NCBI GenBank assembly: GCA_031415695.1
Contig: JANOSH010000047.1
Location: 62,001-126,000 of the forward strand
Direction of reading: 5' to 3'
Origin: JANOSH01 sp031415695
GTDB taxonomy: Bacteria; Actinomycetota; Acidimicrobiia; Acidimicrobiales; Ilumatobacteraceae
Length of the DNA: 64,000 nucleotides
Numbering within the stretch: the first letter of the stretch is position 1; the number at the start of each line of letters is the position of its first letter. A model generated the notes under the pieces. The model was not told where the DNA came from and searched no databases. It saw nothing but the letters and a program-made list of their open reading frames with translations. A program made the position numbers and the translations under genes. This document shows positions 1 to 8,802 of the stretch, one piece after another.

Positions 1-31
1 CGATGCATACGCCGATCTCACCAAAGACTGA
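1..31 (+). CDS. 3' tail of an upstream gene (partial)
   Basis: One open frame from base 2 reads DAYADLTKD and stops with TGA at 29-31. The ribosome-binding site of the next gene follows within 10 bases, as expected for the end of a co-directional operon gene. Too little remains to name a product. Confidence 0.35.
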   Translation, partial: DAYADLTKD

Positions 32-51
32 CCAGCACGAAAGGAGCGCAC

Positions 52-1467
52 ATGGATCGAACACTGATCATCAACGGCACGGTCGTTTCGGCGACCGGCA
101 CGCATCGAAACACGGTGGTGGTGGAGGGGGAGCGCATCTCGGCGATGCTTGACCCCTCGTCTACCGACCACGCTACGGCATTGGCCAGCGGTGCCCGAAT
201 AGTCGATGCACGGGGCAAGTATGTTCTGCCCGGGGGAGTAGACGTTCATACGCACATGGAGATGCCGTTCGGTGGCACCGAATCGGCCGATACCTTCGAG
301 ACAGGCACCCGAGCCGCTGCGTGGGGTGGCACCACCACTATTATTGATTTCGCCGTGCAGCAAAAGGGGGCCTCCCTCGCTGCGGCGTACGACAGATGGC
401 AGACAAAAGCGGGTGGAAATTGCTCGATTGACTACGGCCTTCACATGATTATGGCTGACGTCACGAACGATTCGCTTAAAGAAATGGACGCCATGATCAC
501 CGAGGGCGTAACAAGCTTCAAATTGTTCACGGCCTACCCGGGAGTGTTGTATTCCACCGACGGCGAGATCTTCCGGGCAATGCAGAAGGCTGCCAATGTT
601 GGCGGACTCATAATGATGCATTGCGAGAACGGCATCGTGATCGACGAGATCATCAAGGACCATCTCGAGCGTGGCGAGACTGCGCCGTACTATCACTCGA
701 TCAGTCGCCCCGAGGCGATGGAGGCCGAGGCAACGTTTCGATGCATCCAAATCGCCAAGGTTGCGGGCTGCCCCATGTATGTGGTTCACCTGTCCTGCAA
801 CGAGGCACTCGAACAGGTGATGATCGCTCGTGACCGCGGGCAAAATGTCTTCGCGGAGACATGCCCCCAATATCTTTACCGGTCGATCGACGACCTAGCC
901 CGCCCCGGGTACGACGGATTCGAGGGAGCAAACTTTGTGTGCTCCACGCCGTTGCGGCACCAGCAACACCAAGCCGACCTGTGGCGTGGGTTACGCCAGA
1001 ACGACCTCTCGGTGGTAAGCACCGACCATTGCCCGTTCTGCTTCAAGGAGCAAAAAGAAATCGGTATCGGCAACTTTTCGAAGATCCCGAACGGCATGGC
1101 TGGTGTCGAACACCGAATGGACCTCCTCTTCCAGGGAACTGTCGATAAGCATATTTCGCTGGAGCGATTCGTCGAAGTGTCCTCCACTACTCCTGCACGA
1201 ATGATGGGGTTATATCCACAAAAAGGTGTAATTGCGCCCGGGAGCGACGCAGATATTGTTATCTATGACCCAACAGCCAAACAGACACTTGGCGTTGAGT
1301 TTCACCACATGGCCGTCGACTATTCGGCTTACGAGGGTGAAGTCATCGACGGACGCTGCGAACTGGTCATGAGCCGCGGCAAACCCGTCATCGAAAACGG
1401 CCGCTACGTCGGGCGCGTTGGTCACGGCCAGTACGTAAAGCGTGGCCTCTCGCAGTACCTCGTCTGA
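52..1467 (+). CDS. hydA: dihydropyrimidinase / D-hydantoinase
   Basis: A cyclic amidohydrolase of 471 aa, the normal length, which opens dihydrouracil, dihydrothymine or hydantoin rings in the reductive pyrimidine pathway. The binuclear metal site is complete: HTH at residues 66-68, the lysine to be carboxylated at K157 (TSFKLF), H190 (MMHCENG), H246 (VVHLSC) and D325 (STDHCPF). The ATG at 52 follows AAGGAG at 41-46. The luciferase-like gene starts 12 bases after the stop and a four-gene ABC importer follows, so import and ring opening are probably coupled. Family assignment is firm; whether the substrate is a dihydropyrimidine, hydantoin or another cyclic imide is not visible from sequence. 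Confidence 0.93.
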   Translation: MDRTLIINGTVVSATGTHRNTVVVEGERISAMLDPSSTDHATALASGARIVDARGKYVLPGGVDVHTHMEMPFGGTESADTFETGTRAAAWGGTTTIIDFAVQQKGASLAAAYDRWQTKAGGNCSIDYGLHMIMADVTNDSLKEMDAMITEGVTSFKLFTAYPGVLYSTDGEIFRAMQKAANVGGLIMMHCENGIVIDEIIKDHLERGETAPYYHSISRPEAMEAEATFRCIQIAKVAGCPMYVVHLSCNEALEQVMIARDRGQNVFAETCPQYLYRSIDDLARPGYDGFEGANFVCSTPLRHQQHQADLWRGLRQNDLSVVSTDHCPFCFKEQKEIGIGNFSKIPNGMAGVEHRMDLLFQGTVDKHISLERFVEVSSTTPARMMGLYPQKGVIAPGSDADIVIYDPTAKQTLGVEFHHMAVDYSAYEGEVIDGRCELVMSRGKPVIENGRYVGRVGHGQYVKRGLSQYLV

Positions 1468-1479
1468 GCAGGCGCCCAC

Positions 1480-2499
1480 ATGGAGTTCGGCGTTGTGCTG
1501 CAAACAAACCCTCCGGCCAGCAAGGTGATCGAGCTTGCTCGTCTGGCCGAGTTGGAGGGCTTCGAATATGTCTGGACGTTCGACTCGCATTTGCTGTGGG
1601 AAGAACCCTTTGTCATCTATAGCCAAATTCTGGCTCAGACCCGCAAGATCATCGTCGGTCCAATGGTCACGAACCCGGCAACGCGCGATTGGACCGTCAC
1701 AGCGAGCCTTTTCGCCACGCTGAACGAGATGTTCGGCAATCGCACCGTGTGTGGCATCGGACGAGGCGATTCGGCCGTCCGTGTCACAAATGGTCGACCC
1801 ACCACGTTGGCGACCCTGCGCGAGAGTATCCACGTCATCCGGGAATTGACCAACGGCCGCAGCGTCGAATACAACGATTCAACCTTGCAGTTTCCATGGG
1901 GCACCCAGAGCCGCCTGCCCATCTGGGTGGCGGCCTACGGTCCCAAAGCGTTGGCACTCGCTGGCGAGATCGGCGATGGGTTCATCCTGCAGCTCGCCGA
2001 TCCCGACATCACGGCGTGGAGCATCCAAACGGTACGAAACGCGGCCGAGGCAGCGGGCCGTAACCCCGATGACGTCAAGATCTGTGTAGCGGCGCCGGCG
2101 TATGTGGGCGACGACATTGCGTATCAGCGTGACCAGTGTCGATGGTTCGGCGGTATGGTCGGCAACCATGTAGCCGACATCGTCGAGCGCTACGGGGCGA
2201 CCGGGGGAGCCGCACCTGCGGCACTTACCGACTACATCGCAGGCAGGCGGGGGTACGACTACAACTCTCACGGCAAGGCTGGCAACGACCACACGTCGTT
2301 CGTGCCCGACGAGATCGTCGATCGGTTCTGTCTGCTCGGCCCGGTGGGCCAGCACATTGAGCGGCTGAAGGAGCTAGAAGCGCTCGGTGTTGATCAGTTC
2401 GCCATCTACCTGCAACACGATTCGAAGGAGCAGACGCTCGCCGCATACGGCAACCACATCATGCCAACGATGAGGGCTCACGTAGCAGCGAAAAGGTAA
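1480..2499 (+). CDS. luciferase-like (LLM class) flavin/F420-dependent oxidoreductase
   Basis: A 339-aa TIM-barrel oxidoreductase of the luciferase-like monooxygenase superfamily. The N-terminus (FGVVLQTNPPASKVIELARLA, then EGFEYVWTFDSHLLWEE) and the GIGRGDSAVR segment near residue 90 fit the F420-type subgroup common in Actinobacteria. It sits 12 bases behind the dihydropyrimidinase and before the transporter, so it may act on a pyrimidine-derived intermediate. RutA of the Rut pathway is also in this superfamily, but this protein need not share its reaction. Cofactor (F420H2 or FMN) and substrate are undetermined. Confidence 0.85.
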   Translation: MEFGVVLQTNPPASKVIELARLAELEGFEYVWTFDSHLLWEEPFVIYSQILAQTRKIIVGPMVTNPATRDWTVTASLFATLNEMFGNRTVCGIGRGDSAVRVTNGRPTTLATLRESIHVIRELTNGRSVEYNDSTLQFPWGTQSRLPIWVAAYGPKALALAGEIGDGFILQLADPDITAWSIQTVRNAAEAAGRNPDDVKICVAAPAYVGDDIAYQRDQCRWFGGMVGNHVADIVERYGATGGAAPAALTDYIAGRRGYDYNSHGKAGNDHTSFVPDEIVDRFCLLGPVGQHIERLKELEALGVDQFAIYLQHDSKEQTLAAYGNHIMPTMRAHVAAKR

Positions 2500-2526
2500 G
2501 TTAGTGGACCGAAGGAGGAGTTGACG

Positions 2527-3414
2527 TTGGGGGCAGTACGTATCGATAGGAACGCGATCCGGCGGTCGCTACTGTTCGTCGTCTCGTTGCTACTCCTCGC
2601 CGTGCTCTGGGAGGCGTACAAACTCGTAGGGCCCGAGGCCGGCGGCAAGATTCTTGGTGCGCGGCTGTTACCCAAAGCCGAGAACCGGTCGATGCCCCAC
2701 GTCTGGGACATGCTCAGCCGCTTCGGCCGGCCCGAACAACGCGGGTCGTCTGGCAGCGTGTTCATGGCAGTTCTGGCGGGGGGATGGTTCACGTTTCGCA
2801 TAGCCCTGGCCGGTTTGCTCCTCGGGCTCGCTGTTGGCTTTGCACTGGCGGTAGTGATGGCCCGATTCCGTATCGTCGAGCGAGGTCTTCTTCCCTGGCT
2901 GGTTGTATCCCAAACCGTTCCCCTTATTGCGTTGGCGCCGTTGGTGGTGAGCTGGGGAGGCCGACTGCATGTCGGAAGCCTTACGTGGCAAAAATGGATG
3001 TCGGCTGCGGTAATCGCCGGATTCCTCGGATTCTTTCCGCTTGCAGTAGGAGGGCTTCGAGGTCTCAGTTCACCGCCGCCAGCATCGGTCGAGCTACTCG
3101 ACAGCTATGCCGCCACGTGGCGCTCGGGTCTTATCAAGGTTCGTATCCCAGCGGCCGTTCCGTATCTCGTGCCGTCGTTGAAACTGGCAGGTAGCGCCGC
3201 CGTTGTCGGCGCCGTGGTGGCGGAAATCTCCACCGGGCTCAAAGGCGGCATTGGCCGGCTCATTATCGAATACTCCCGCGAGGCAACGGCCGATCCCGCC
3301 AAAGTCTTCACGGCCGTCTTTGGTGCGGCGGCAATTGGTCTTGCCATGTCGGCGCTCGTCGCCGTTCTCGATCGCTACGTGTCCCGCAACCGTCCTAAGG
3401 AGATGTTCGCGTGA
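2527..3414 (+). CDS. ABC transporter permease, NMT1/SsuC-type importer
   Basis: Inner-membrane subunit of a binding-protein-dependent importer, about 295 aa, with an N-terminal membrane anchor and the usual BPD_transp_1 helices. The coupling loop is recognisable around VELLDSYAATWRSGLIKVRIPAAVPYLVPSLK. Two in-frame TTG codons (2521 and 2527) are possible starts. GAAGGAGGAG at 2511-2520 directly abuts the first, so the second, with a 6-nt gap, is preferred. The stop overlaps the GTG of the ATPase gene. Two different permeases in this operon suggest a heterodimeric channel. Confidence 0.88.
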   Translation: MGAVRIDRNAIRRSLLFVVSLLLLAVLWEAYKLVGPEAGGKILGARLLPKAENRSMPHVWDMLSRFGRPEQRGSSGSVFMAVLAGGWFTFRIALAGLLLGLAVGFALAVVMARFRIVERGLLPWLVVSQTVPLIALAPLVVSWGGRLHVGSLTWQKWMSAAVIAGFLGFFPLAVGGLRGLSSPPPASVELLDSYAATWRSGLIKVRIPAAVPYLVPSLKLAGSAAVVGAVVAEISTGLKGGIGRLIIEYSREATADPAKVFTAVFGAAAIGLAMSALVAVLDRYVSRNRPKEMFA

Positions 3415-4211
3415 CCCACGCAGTCGAGATCACCGGCATTCGCAAGGTCTTCAACGAGGGTCGAACCAACCCGGTCGTTGCGCTCGACGACATCAATCTC
3501 GCCATTGCTGATGGCGAGTTCATTTCGCTGATCGGCCCGTCGGGCTGCGGCAAGAGTACGCTCCTGCGACTTGTCGCCAACCTCATTGATCCAACAGCAG
3601 GATCCGTTCGCGTAAACGGCAAGTCAGCGGCCGACGCCCGGCGCGATGGCGACTATGGCATGGCATTCCAACAATCGGGCTTGTTCGATTGGCGAAACGT
3701 CGTCCGTAATGTCGAACTGCCCCTCGAGCTGAAGGGATGGGAAAAAGCGAAGCGTCGCTCCCGAGCACTCGAGATGCTCGACCTTGTGAAGCTCACTGAC
3801 TTTGCCAACAACTACCCGTGGGAATTGTCGGGCGGTATGCAGCAGCGTGTAGCTATCGCCCGAGCGTTGTCGTTCAGTCCCAAGCTGTTACTCATGGACG
3901 AGCCGTTCGGCGCGCTCGATGAGATGACGCGCGAGCACATGCAAAGCGAGCTCATTCGTATCTGCGCCGATACTGGTTCAACGGTCATATTTGTCACGCA
4001 CTCCATTCCAGAAGCGGTCTACCTGTCGAATCGGGTGGTAGTCATGTCGCCACGGCCGGGCCGTGTTGCGGCTGTTGTCGATGTCGATCTAGGGCCGCGC
4101 AGCGACGACACCCGCGAGGCCAACAGATTCTTTGCAAAAGTCACAGAAGTTCGCGAGGCGCTACGCGGCTACGAACACACCGACGCGCTCACCGGGGGCG
4201 ATATGAGGTGA
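3411..4211 (+). CDS. ABC transporter ATP-binding protein, SsuB/TauB type
   Basis: Cytoplasmic ATPase that powers the two flanking permeases, 266 aa. Walker A is GPSGCGKST (residues 42-50), the Q-loop lies in AFQQSG near 86-90, the signature is LSGGMQQ, Walker B is LLLMDEP, and the H-loop histidine is in FVTHSIPE. GTG at 3411 overlaps the preceding stop by four bases and the next gene also overlaps by four, implying translational coupling. The nitrate/sulfonate/taurine family fits the NMT1-like binding protein two genes downstream. Confidence 0.92.
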   Translation: MTHAVEITGIRKVFNEGRTNPVVALDDINLAIADGEFISLIGPSGCGKSTLLRLVANLIDPTAGSVRVNGKSAADARRDGDYGMAFQQSGLFDWRNVVRNVELPLELKGWEKAKRRSRALEMLDLVKLTDFANNYPWELSGGMQQRVAIARALSFSPKLLLMDEPFGALDEMTREHMQSELIRICADTGSTVIFVTHSIPEAVYLSNRVVVMSPRPGRVAAVVDVDLGPRSDDTREANRFFAKVTEVREALRGYEHTDALTGGDMR

Positions 4212-4978
4212 TCACTCGCTTGGTTCGAGCGCTGGGCCCACCCATATTGTTCGGCGCACTGTTTTTGGCTGCGTGGGAGCTGTTTGTCGTAGCTCGTGAT
4301 ATCAAGGCGTACCTACTTCCGAAACCGTCGGCTATTTGGGGCCAGTTTCACGACAACATCGGGCAGATCTGGAAGGTCGCCCGAGTCACAGGGCTCAATG
4401 CACTAGTCGGCCTGCTTGTGGGGCTTGCCCTGGGGCTTGTCATGGCATTGCTGGCTAGCCGCTTCTCGTTGCTCGGTGAACTCATCGATCCGCTGTCGGT
4501 CGCGGCGGCGGCGATGCCCATCATTGTGCTGGTCGCAATATTCAACAATCTTTTCTCGATCACGAGTGAGGTTCCCCGTCGTCTGATGGTTGCCGTCGTG
4601 GTGTTCTTCATCGTGTTCATCAACGTGGCCAAAGGACTTCGCCAGGCGTCGGCCACCCAACTCGAGCTGATGGACAGCTACGGAGCTGCAGACCTCCAGA
4701 TCATTCGGAAATTGCGAATACCGAACGGCCTCAGCTTCCTGGTCACGGCGCTGCGGCAGGCGGCACCATTGGCCGTAGTTACTGCCTTTGTCTCCGAGTA
4801 CTTTGGCGGCCCCCAGAATGGCCTCGGCTCCAGGATCGCCCAGGCCATTTCCAGTTCACGTGACACCACCGGCTGGGCCTATGTATTAGCGGCGTGCCTC
4901 CTAGGCCTTACCTTTTTCGCTCTCAGTGCCCTCGTTGAGCGCTGGGCTATGCCGTGGCAACATCACCGCACTACCTAA
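4208..4978 (+). CDS. ABC transporter permease, second subunit
   Basis: A 256-aa membrane subunit with about six hydrophobic segments and a coupling loop at LELMDSYGAADLQIIRKLRIPNG. It is related to, but clearly diverged from, the permease at 2527, so the two probably pair as a heterodimer around one ATPase dimer. GTG at 4208 sits inside the four-base overlap with the ATPase gene. The binding-protein gene follows 47 bases after the stop. Confidence 0.88.
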   Translation: MITRLVRALGPPILFGALFLAAWELFVVARDIKAYLLPKPSAIWGQFHDNIGQIWKVARVTGLNALVGLLVGLALGLVMALLASRFSLLGELIDPLSVAAAAMPIIVLVAIFNNLFSITSEVPRRLMVAVVVFFIVFINVAKGLRQASATQLELMDSYGAADLQIIRKLRIPNGLSFLVTALRQAAPLAVVTAFVSEYFGGPQNGLGSRIAQAISSSRDTTGWAYVLAACLLGLTFFALSALVERWAMPWQHHRTT

Positions 4979-5025
4979 TCGCCACTCAAACCCGAAGTAT
5001 CGAACCCGACAAGAAAGGTATTCCA

Positions 5026-6168
5026 ATGACCACTAGAAAGATCCGCACTTCCATCGCTGCAGCTGCAGCACTCAGCCTTGTTGTCGCCGCCTGCGGTAGC
5101 GACCCCAAGGGATCCACGGCGGCCAGCGGCGGCGCGACCACCAAAGTGAAACTGCAGCTGCAATGGTTCACTCAGGCGCAGTTTGCCGGTTACTACGCTG
5201 CGGTCGAGAGAGGCTTCTATTCGAAGGCCGGGCTCGACGTTCAGATTGTTGAAGGCGGTGTCGATATCACGCCGCAGAAGGTTCTGGCCGACGGCCAGGT
5301 CGACTTTGCGTTGGCATGGGTGCCCAAAGCCCTCCAAAGCCGAGAGGCGGGTGCCGACATTGTGAACATTGGCCAGATCTTCCAGCGCTCAGGCACTCTC
5401 CAGGTGTCCATGAAGGAAAAGAACATCACGAAGGTCTCCGACTTCAAGGGCAAGAAGATCGGAAACTGGGGCTTCGGCAACGAGTATGAGATCTTCGCTG
5501 GTCTTGCCAAGGCCGGACTCGACCCGGCCAAAGACGTGACTCTGGTGCAGCAGCAGTTCGACATGAAAGCCCTGCTTGCGGGTGAAATCGATGCAGCCGA
5601 AGCCATGACCTACAACGAGTATGCCCAAGTGCTCGAGGCAAAAAACCCCAAGACCGGCAAGCTCTACACCGCCGATGACCTCAACGTCGTCAGCTACAAC
5701 ACCGAAGGTGTTGGCATGTTGCAAGACGCCATCTGGGCTAACGGTAAGAAACTTGCATCCGACAAGGCGTACCAAGACACGGCCACCAAGTTCGTCAAGG
5801 CATCCATGGAAGGTTGGATCTTTTGTCGAGACAACGCTCAGGCCTGCGCCGACATTGTCGTGGCCAAGGGTTCCAAGCTTGGCAAGAGTCACCAGTTGTG
5901 GCAGATGAACGAGATCAACAAACTGGTCTGGCCGTCAGCTAAGGGCATCGGCAGTCTCGATTCCGCAGCGTGGGACCAAACCGTGAAAATCTCGCAGTCG
6001 GCTAAAAACCTCGAGGGCAAGTCGGTACTCACGAAGGCTCCCGAGGGCAAGGCATTCGACATGACCTATGTCGATAAGGCATTGGCCGAACTCAAGAAGG
6101 ACAAGGCCGACACGCTCGGTACCGGCTTCAAGCCAGCCGTCGTCACCCTAACCGAAGGTGGCGTGTAA
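5026..6168 (+). CDS. NMT1/THI5-like ABC substrate-binding lipoprotein
   Basis: Extracellular solute receptor of the importer encoded at 2527-4978, 380 aa. ATG 5026 is chosen because it follows AAGAAAGG at 5011-5018 and opens a lipoprotein signal with lipobox VVAAC. A start at 4954 would overlap the permease and bury the signal. The mature region (LQLQWFTQAQFAGYYAAVERGFY, then a GNWGFGNEYE loop) is typical of the NMT1/THI5 fold that binds pyrimidines, thiamine precursors and similar compounds. Next to a dihydropyrimidinase, a pyrimidine-like ligand is likely but inferred. A strong hairpin ends the unit at 6182-6214. Confidence 0.88.
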   Translation: MTTRKIRTSIAAAAALSLVVAACGSDPKGSTAASGGATTKVKLQLQWFTQAQFAGYYAAVERGFYSKAGLDVQIVEGGVDITPQKVLADGQVDFALAWVPKALQSREAGADIVNIGQIFQRSGTLQVSMKEKNITKVSDFKGKKIGNWGFGNEYEIFAGLAKAGLDPAKDVTLVQQQFDMKALLAGEIDAAEAMTYNEYAQVLEAKNPKTGKLYTADDLNVVSYNTEGVGMLQDAIWANGKKLASDKAYQDTATKFVKASMEGWIFCRDNAQACADIVVAKGSKLGKSHQLWQMNEINKLVWPSAKGIGSLDSAAWDQTVKISQSAKNLEGKSVLTKAPEGKAFDMTYVDKALAELKKDKADTLGTGFKPAVVTLTEGGV

Positions 6169-6181
6169 CACCTGTCACACC

Positions 6182-6214
6182 GTGGCTCGCCGAGCCCTGC
6201 GTTCGGCGAGCCAC
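6182..6214 (+). terminator. hairpin terminator after the NMT1-type transporter
   Basis: A perfect 12-bp stem: GTGGCTCGCCGA (6182-6193) pairs with TCGGCGAGCCAC (6203-6214) around a 9-nt loop. It lies 14 bases after the stop. There is no long U-tract, as often seen in high-GC actinobacteria. Confidence 0.75.
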
Positions 6215-6354
6215 TCATTGTCGAGTTGGGATGATTGACCCACTGGATACTCTCGGGTAACCTTCACAGATTCGGCAACGTTGCTGGAGACCCTGACCAT
6301 TCCTTGCATCGCCCAAGAGTTGGGCTGCTTTGGTTAGCCTCGGGGGAGGAACAC

Positions 6355-7680
6355 ATGTCAACGAAAGGCAAAACTTTGAGGTTACACAAGACAGTTGCGG
6401 CGCTTGCCGTGTTTGCACTGGCCGCCTCGGCCTGTGGATCAGATGCCAAGAAGGCCGTAGACGATACCAAGGCCACTGCCTCTAGCGTCGCTGCTGCGGT
6501 CACCACCGCCGCGCCGGCCCCTGCGGGTGGAATCAAGGTCATTGTCGCCACCGACCTTCCGCTCCAGGGTGCATCGAAAGATGCTTCCGACGACACCAAC
6601 AAGGCCATTGAACTGCTGCTCGAGCAGACCAAGGGCAAGGCTGGCAAGTTCACCATCGAGCTGAAGAAGTACGACAACTCCACTGCCGCCAAGGGCTCCT
6701 GGGACGACGCAACCTGCGCCAAGAACGCACAGGATCACGTCGCCAATAAGGCTGAAGTAGCCGTCATGGGTACGTACAACTCTGGTTGTGCGAAGATCGA
6801 GATCCCGGTCCTCAACGAGGACAAGACCGGTCCAATGCTCATGATTTCGCACGCCAATACCAACCCTGGTATCACCAAGGCGTGGGACCCAGGCGAGCCG
6901 GCCAAGTACTACCCAACTGGCAAGCGTAACTATGGCCGTGTCGTCGCCACTGACGACCTGCAGGGTGCTGCTGGCGCTGGATTTGCCGGTAAAGACCTGA
7001 AGGTTACCAAGTGCGTCGTGCTTAACGATGCTCAGACCTATGGCGTTGGCGTAGCCAAGGCCTTCGAAGACTCCGCCAAGGCCAATGGCATCACTGTCGT
7101 CGCCACGAAGGCGTGGGATGCCAAGCAGCCGAACTACACCGCCCTGTTCGAGAGCTTCAAGGCTCTTGATCCGGACTGCGTGTACCTCGGTGGCATCAAC
7201 GACAACAACGGAGAGCAGTTGATCCGTGACAAGGTTGCCGTACTCGGCCCCAACACGGGCAAGGTGAAGCTCATCGCTCCTGACGGATTCACGGGGTACC
7301 CAACCCTGCTCGAGCTCAAAGAAGCCGACCAGATGTACGTCACGTTCGCCGGTCTTCCGGTGAGCGAATTGCTCAAGGCTGCTGGAGCCGGTGCCAAGTT
7401 TGCCGCTGACTACAAGACAAAGTACGGCAAGGACCCAGCTTCAGCCTACGCCTCATACGGTGCAGCCGCCATGCAGCTGATCATGAAGGCCATCGAAGCA
7501 TCCGATGGCACTCGCGCCAGTGTCACCGCCAAGGCGTTCGAAGTTAAGGTCAGCGCCGCCGAGTCAGTTATCGGTAAGGAGTTCAGCCTCGACAAGAATG
7601 GCGACGTAACCGCAAAGGACATGTCGATCCAGCAGATCAAGGAAAAGAAGGAAGTCTTCTTAAAGGCTTGGCCGCTCTGA
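6355..7680 (+). CDS. branched-chain-type ABC substrate-binding lipoprotein (LivJ family)
   Basis: Receptor of a LivFGHM-type importer, about 441 aa. ATG 6355 follows GGGGGAGGA and begins a signal peptide with lipobox LAASAC; an earlier in-frame start at 6235 would hide it. A low-complexity Ala/Thr linker (about residues 30-60) precedes the type I periplasmic-binding fold, seen in YNSGCAKIEIPVLNE and CVYLGGINDNNGEQLI. All four other subunits follow directly. The downstream DapA- and proline-racemase-family enzymes suggest an amino or imino acid ligand, but the family also binds amides and urea. Confidence 0.9.
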   Translation: MSTKGKTLRLHKTVAALAVFALAASACGSDAKKAVDDTKATASSVAAAVTTAAPAPAGGIKVIVATDLPLQGASKDASDDTNKAIELLLEQTKGKAGKFTIELKKYDNSTAAKGSWDDATCAKNAQDHVANKAEVAVMGTYNSGCAKIEIPVLNEDKTGPMLMISHANTNPGITKAWDPGEPAKYYPTGKRNYGRVVATDDLQGAAGAGFAGKDLKVTKCVVLNDAQTYGVGVAKAFEDSAKANGITVVATKAWDAKQPNYTALFESFKALDPDCVYLGGINDNNGEQLIRDKVAVLGPNTGKVKLIAPDGFTGYPTLLELKEADQMYVTFAGLPVSELLKAAGAGAKFAADYKTKYGKDPASAYASYGAAAMQLIMKAIEASDGTRASVTAKAFEVKVSAAESVIGKEFSLDKNGDVTAKDMSIQQIKEKKEVFLKAWPL

Positions 7681-7715
7681 TTTCCGAGCTGAACAAGTAG
7701 CACTTTTCTGTAATC

Positions 7716-7743
7716 CGGGGTGGTCTCGAAAGAGACCACCCCG
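7716..7743 (+). terminator. hairpin between binding-protein and permease genes
   Basis: CGGGGTGGTCTC (7716-7727) pairs perfectly with GAGACCACCCCG (7732-7743) across a GAAA tetraloop. Since the permease genes continue on the same strand, it is more likely an attenuator or an mRNA-stabilising stem that favours the binding protein than a full stop. Confidence 0.8.
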
Positions 7744-7773
7744 ACCTTTGTACCATTTGGGGGGATCTACTAG

Positions 7774-8802
7774 ATGACGTCGTCGAGAACGGCAACGCGA
7801 CTCAAACCTGAGTCGATAATTGGGCTAGTCGTCCTAGCGGCTGCCGCCGCGTGGATTGTGTACAGCTTCGTGTCTGGCCCGGCACAATTCACACAGGTTC
7901 TTGTTATTGGCCTGGCGAATGGCGCCATGTATGCGCTCATCGCCCTCGGCTACACGATGGTGTATGGCATCATCGAACTCATCAACTTTGCTCATGGCGA
8001 TCTGTTCATGCTGGGGTCGGTGGTCGGTTCGATATTCCTGGAGGAATGGCTCGGAAAGAAAACATCGTCGGTCGCCAACTGGTTGTGGCTGGCTGTTGCG
8101 ATGGTTTTCTCCATGGCCTTTTGCTCCGCGCTCAATATGTTTATCGAGCGGATTGCCTATCGCCGTTTGCGAAACGCGCCGAAGCTAGCGCCGCTCATCA
8201 CAGCCGTTGGTGTGAGCTTCATTCTTCAAAACGTGGGAATCAAGTTGAACGGCTCCGCACCGAACTCGAGGCCGAGCGTGTTACCAACCTCGAAAGAAAC
8301 TATCAACATTGGGTCCATCGAGATCCGCATCGCATATCTGGTTGTTGTGGCCGTGACGGTGCCGCTCTTGCTGCTCATGACCTGGATTGTTCAAAAGACC
8401 CGCACTGGTAAAGCGATGCGGGCCACGGCGCAAGACCGCGATGCATCGCTACTCATGGGCATCAATGTTGACCGCATTATTTCGTACACGTTCGCCCTGG
8501 GTGGAGCTCTCGCCGGTGCAGCGGGCATGCTCCACGCACAAGTCAACGGACAAACCCGCTACGACGCGGGGTTTCGGCTCGGACTCATTGCCTTTACAGC
8601 GGCGGTGCTCGGTGGAGTCGGAAACCTACCTGGTGCCGTTATCGGCGGCGTACTGCTCGGTGTCATTCAAGCGCTTAATGAGGGCGCCCCACACTTCTTC
8701 GGCCAGGAGTGGACCCAGACTGTTATGTTCACGATCCTCATCGTCATGGTCACCCTTCGTCCCGGAGGAATCTTCGGCAAGCACCAGCAGGAGAAAGTCT
8801 GA
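7774..8802 (+). CDS. livH: branched-chain amino acid ABC permease LivH
   Basis: Membrane permease of 342 aa with the LivH signature GLANGAMYALIALGYTMVYGIIELINFAHGDLFM near residues 48-80 and the cytoplasmic coupling segment QDRDASLLMGINVDRIISYTFALG. ATG 7774 follows GGGGGGAT at 7759-7766. The stop overlaps the ATG of livM by one base. With livM, livG and livF it makes a complete importer for the receptor encoded just upstream. Confidence 0.93.
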   Translation: MTSSRTATRLKPESIIGLVVLAAAAAWIVYSFVSGPAQFTQVLVIGLANGAMYALIALGYTMVYGIIELINFAHGDLFMLGSVVGSIFLEEWLGKKTSSVANWLWLAVAMVFSMAFCSALNMFIERIAYRRLRNAPKLAPLITAVGVSFILQNVGIKLNGSAPNSRPSVLPTSKETINIGSIEIRIAYLVVVAVTVPLLLLMTWIVQKTRTGKAMRATAQDRDASLLMGINVDRIISYTFALGGALAGAAGMLHAQVNGQTRYDAGFRLGLIAFTAAVLGGVGNLPGAVIGGVLLGVIQALNEGAPHFFGQEWTQTVMFTILIVMVTLRPGGIFGKHQQEKV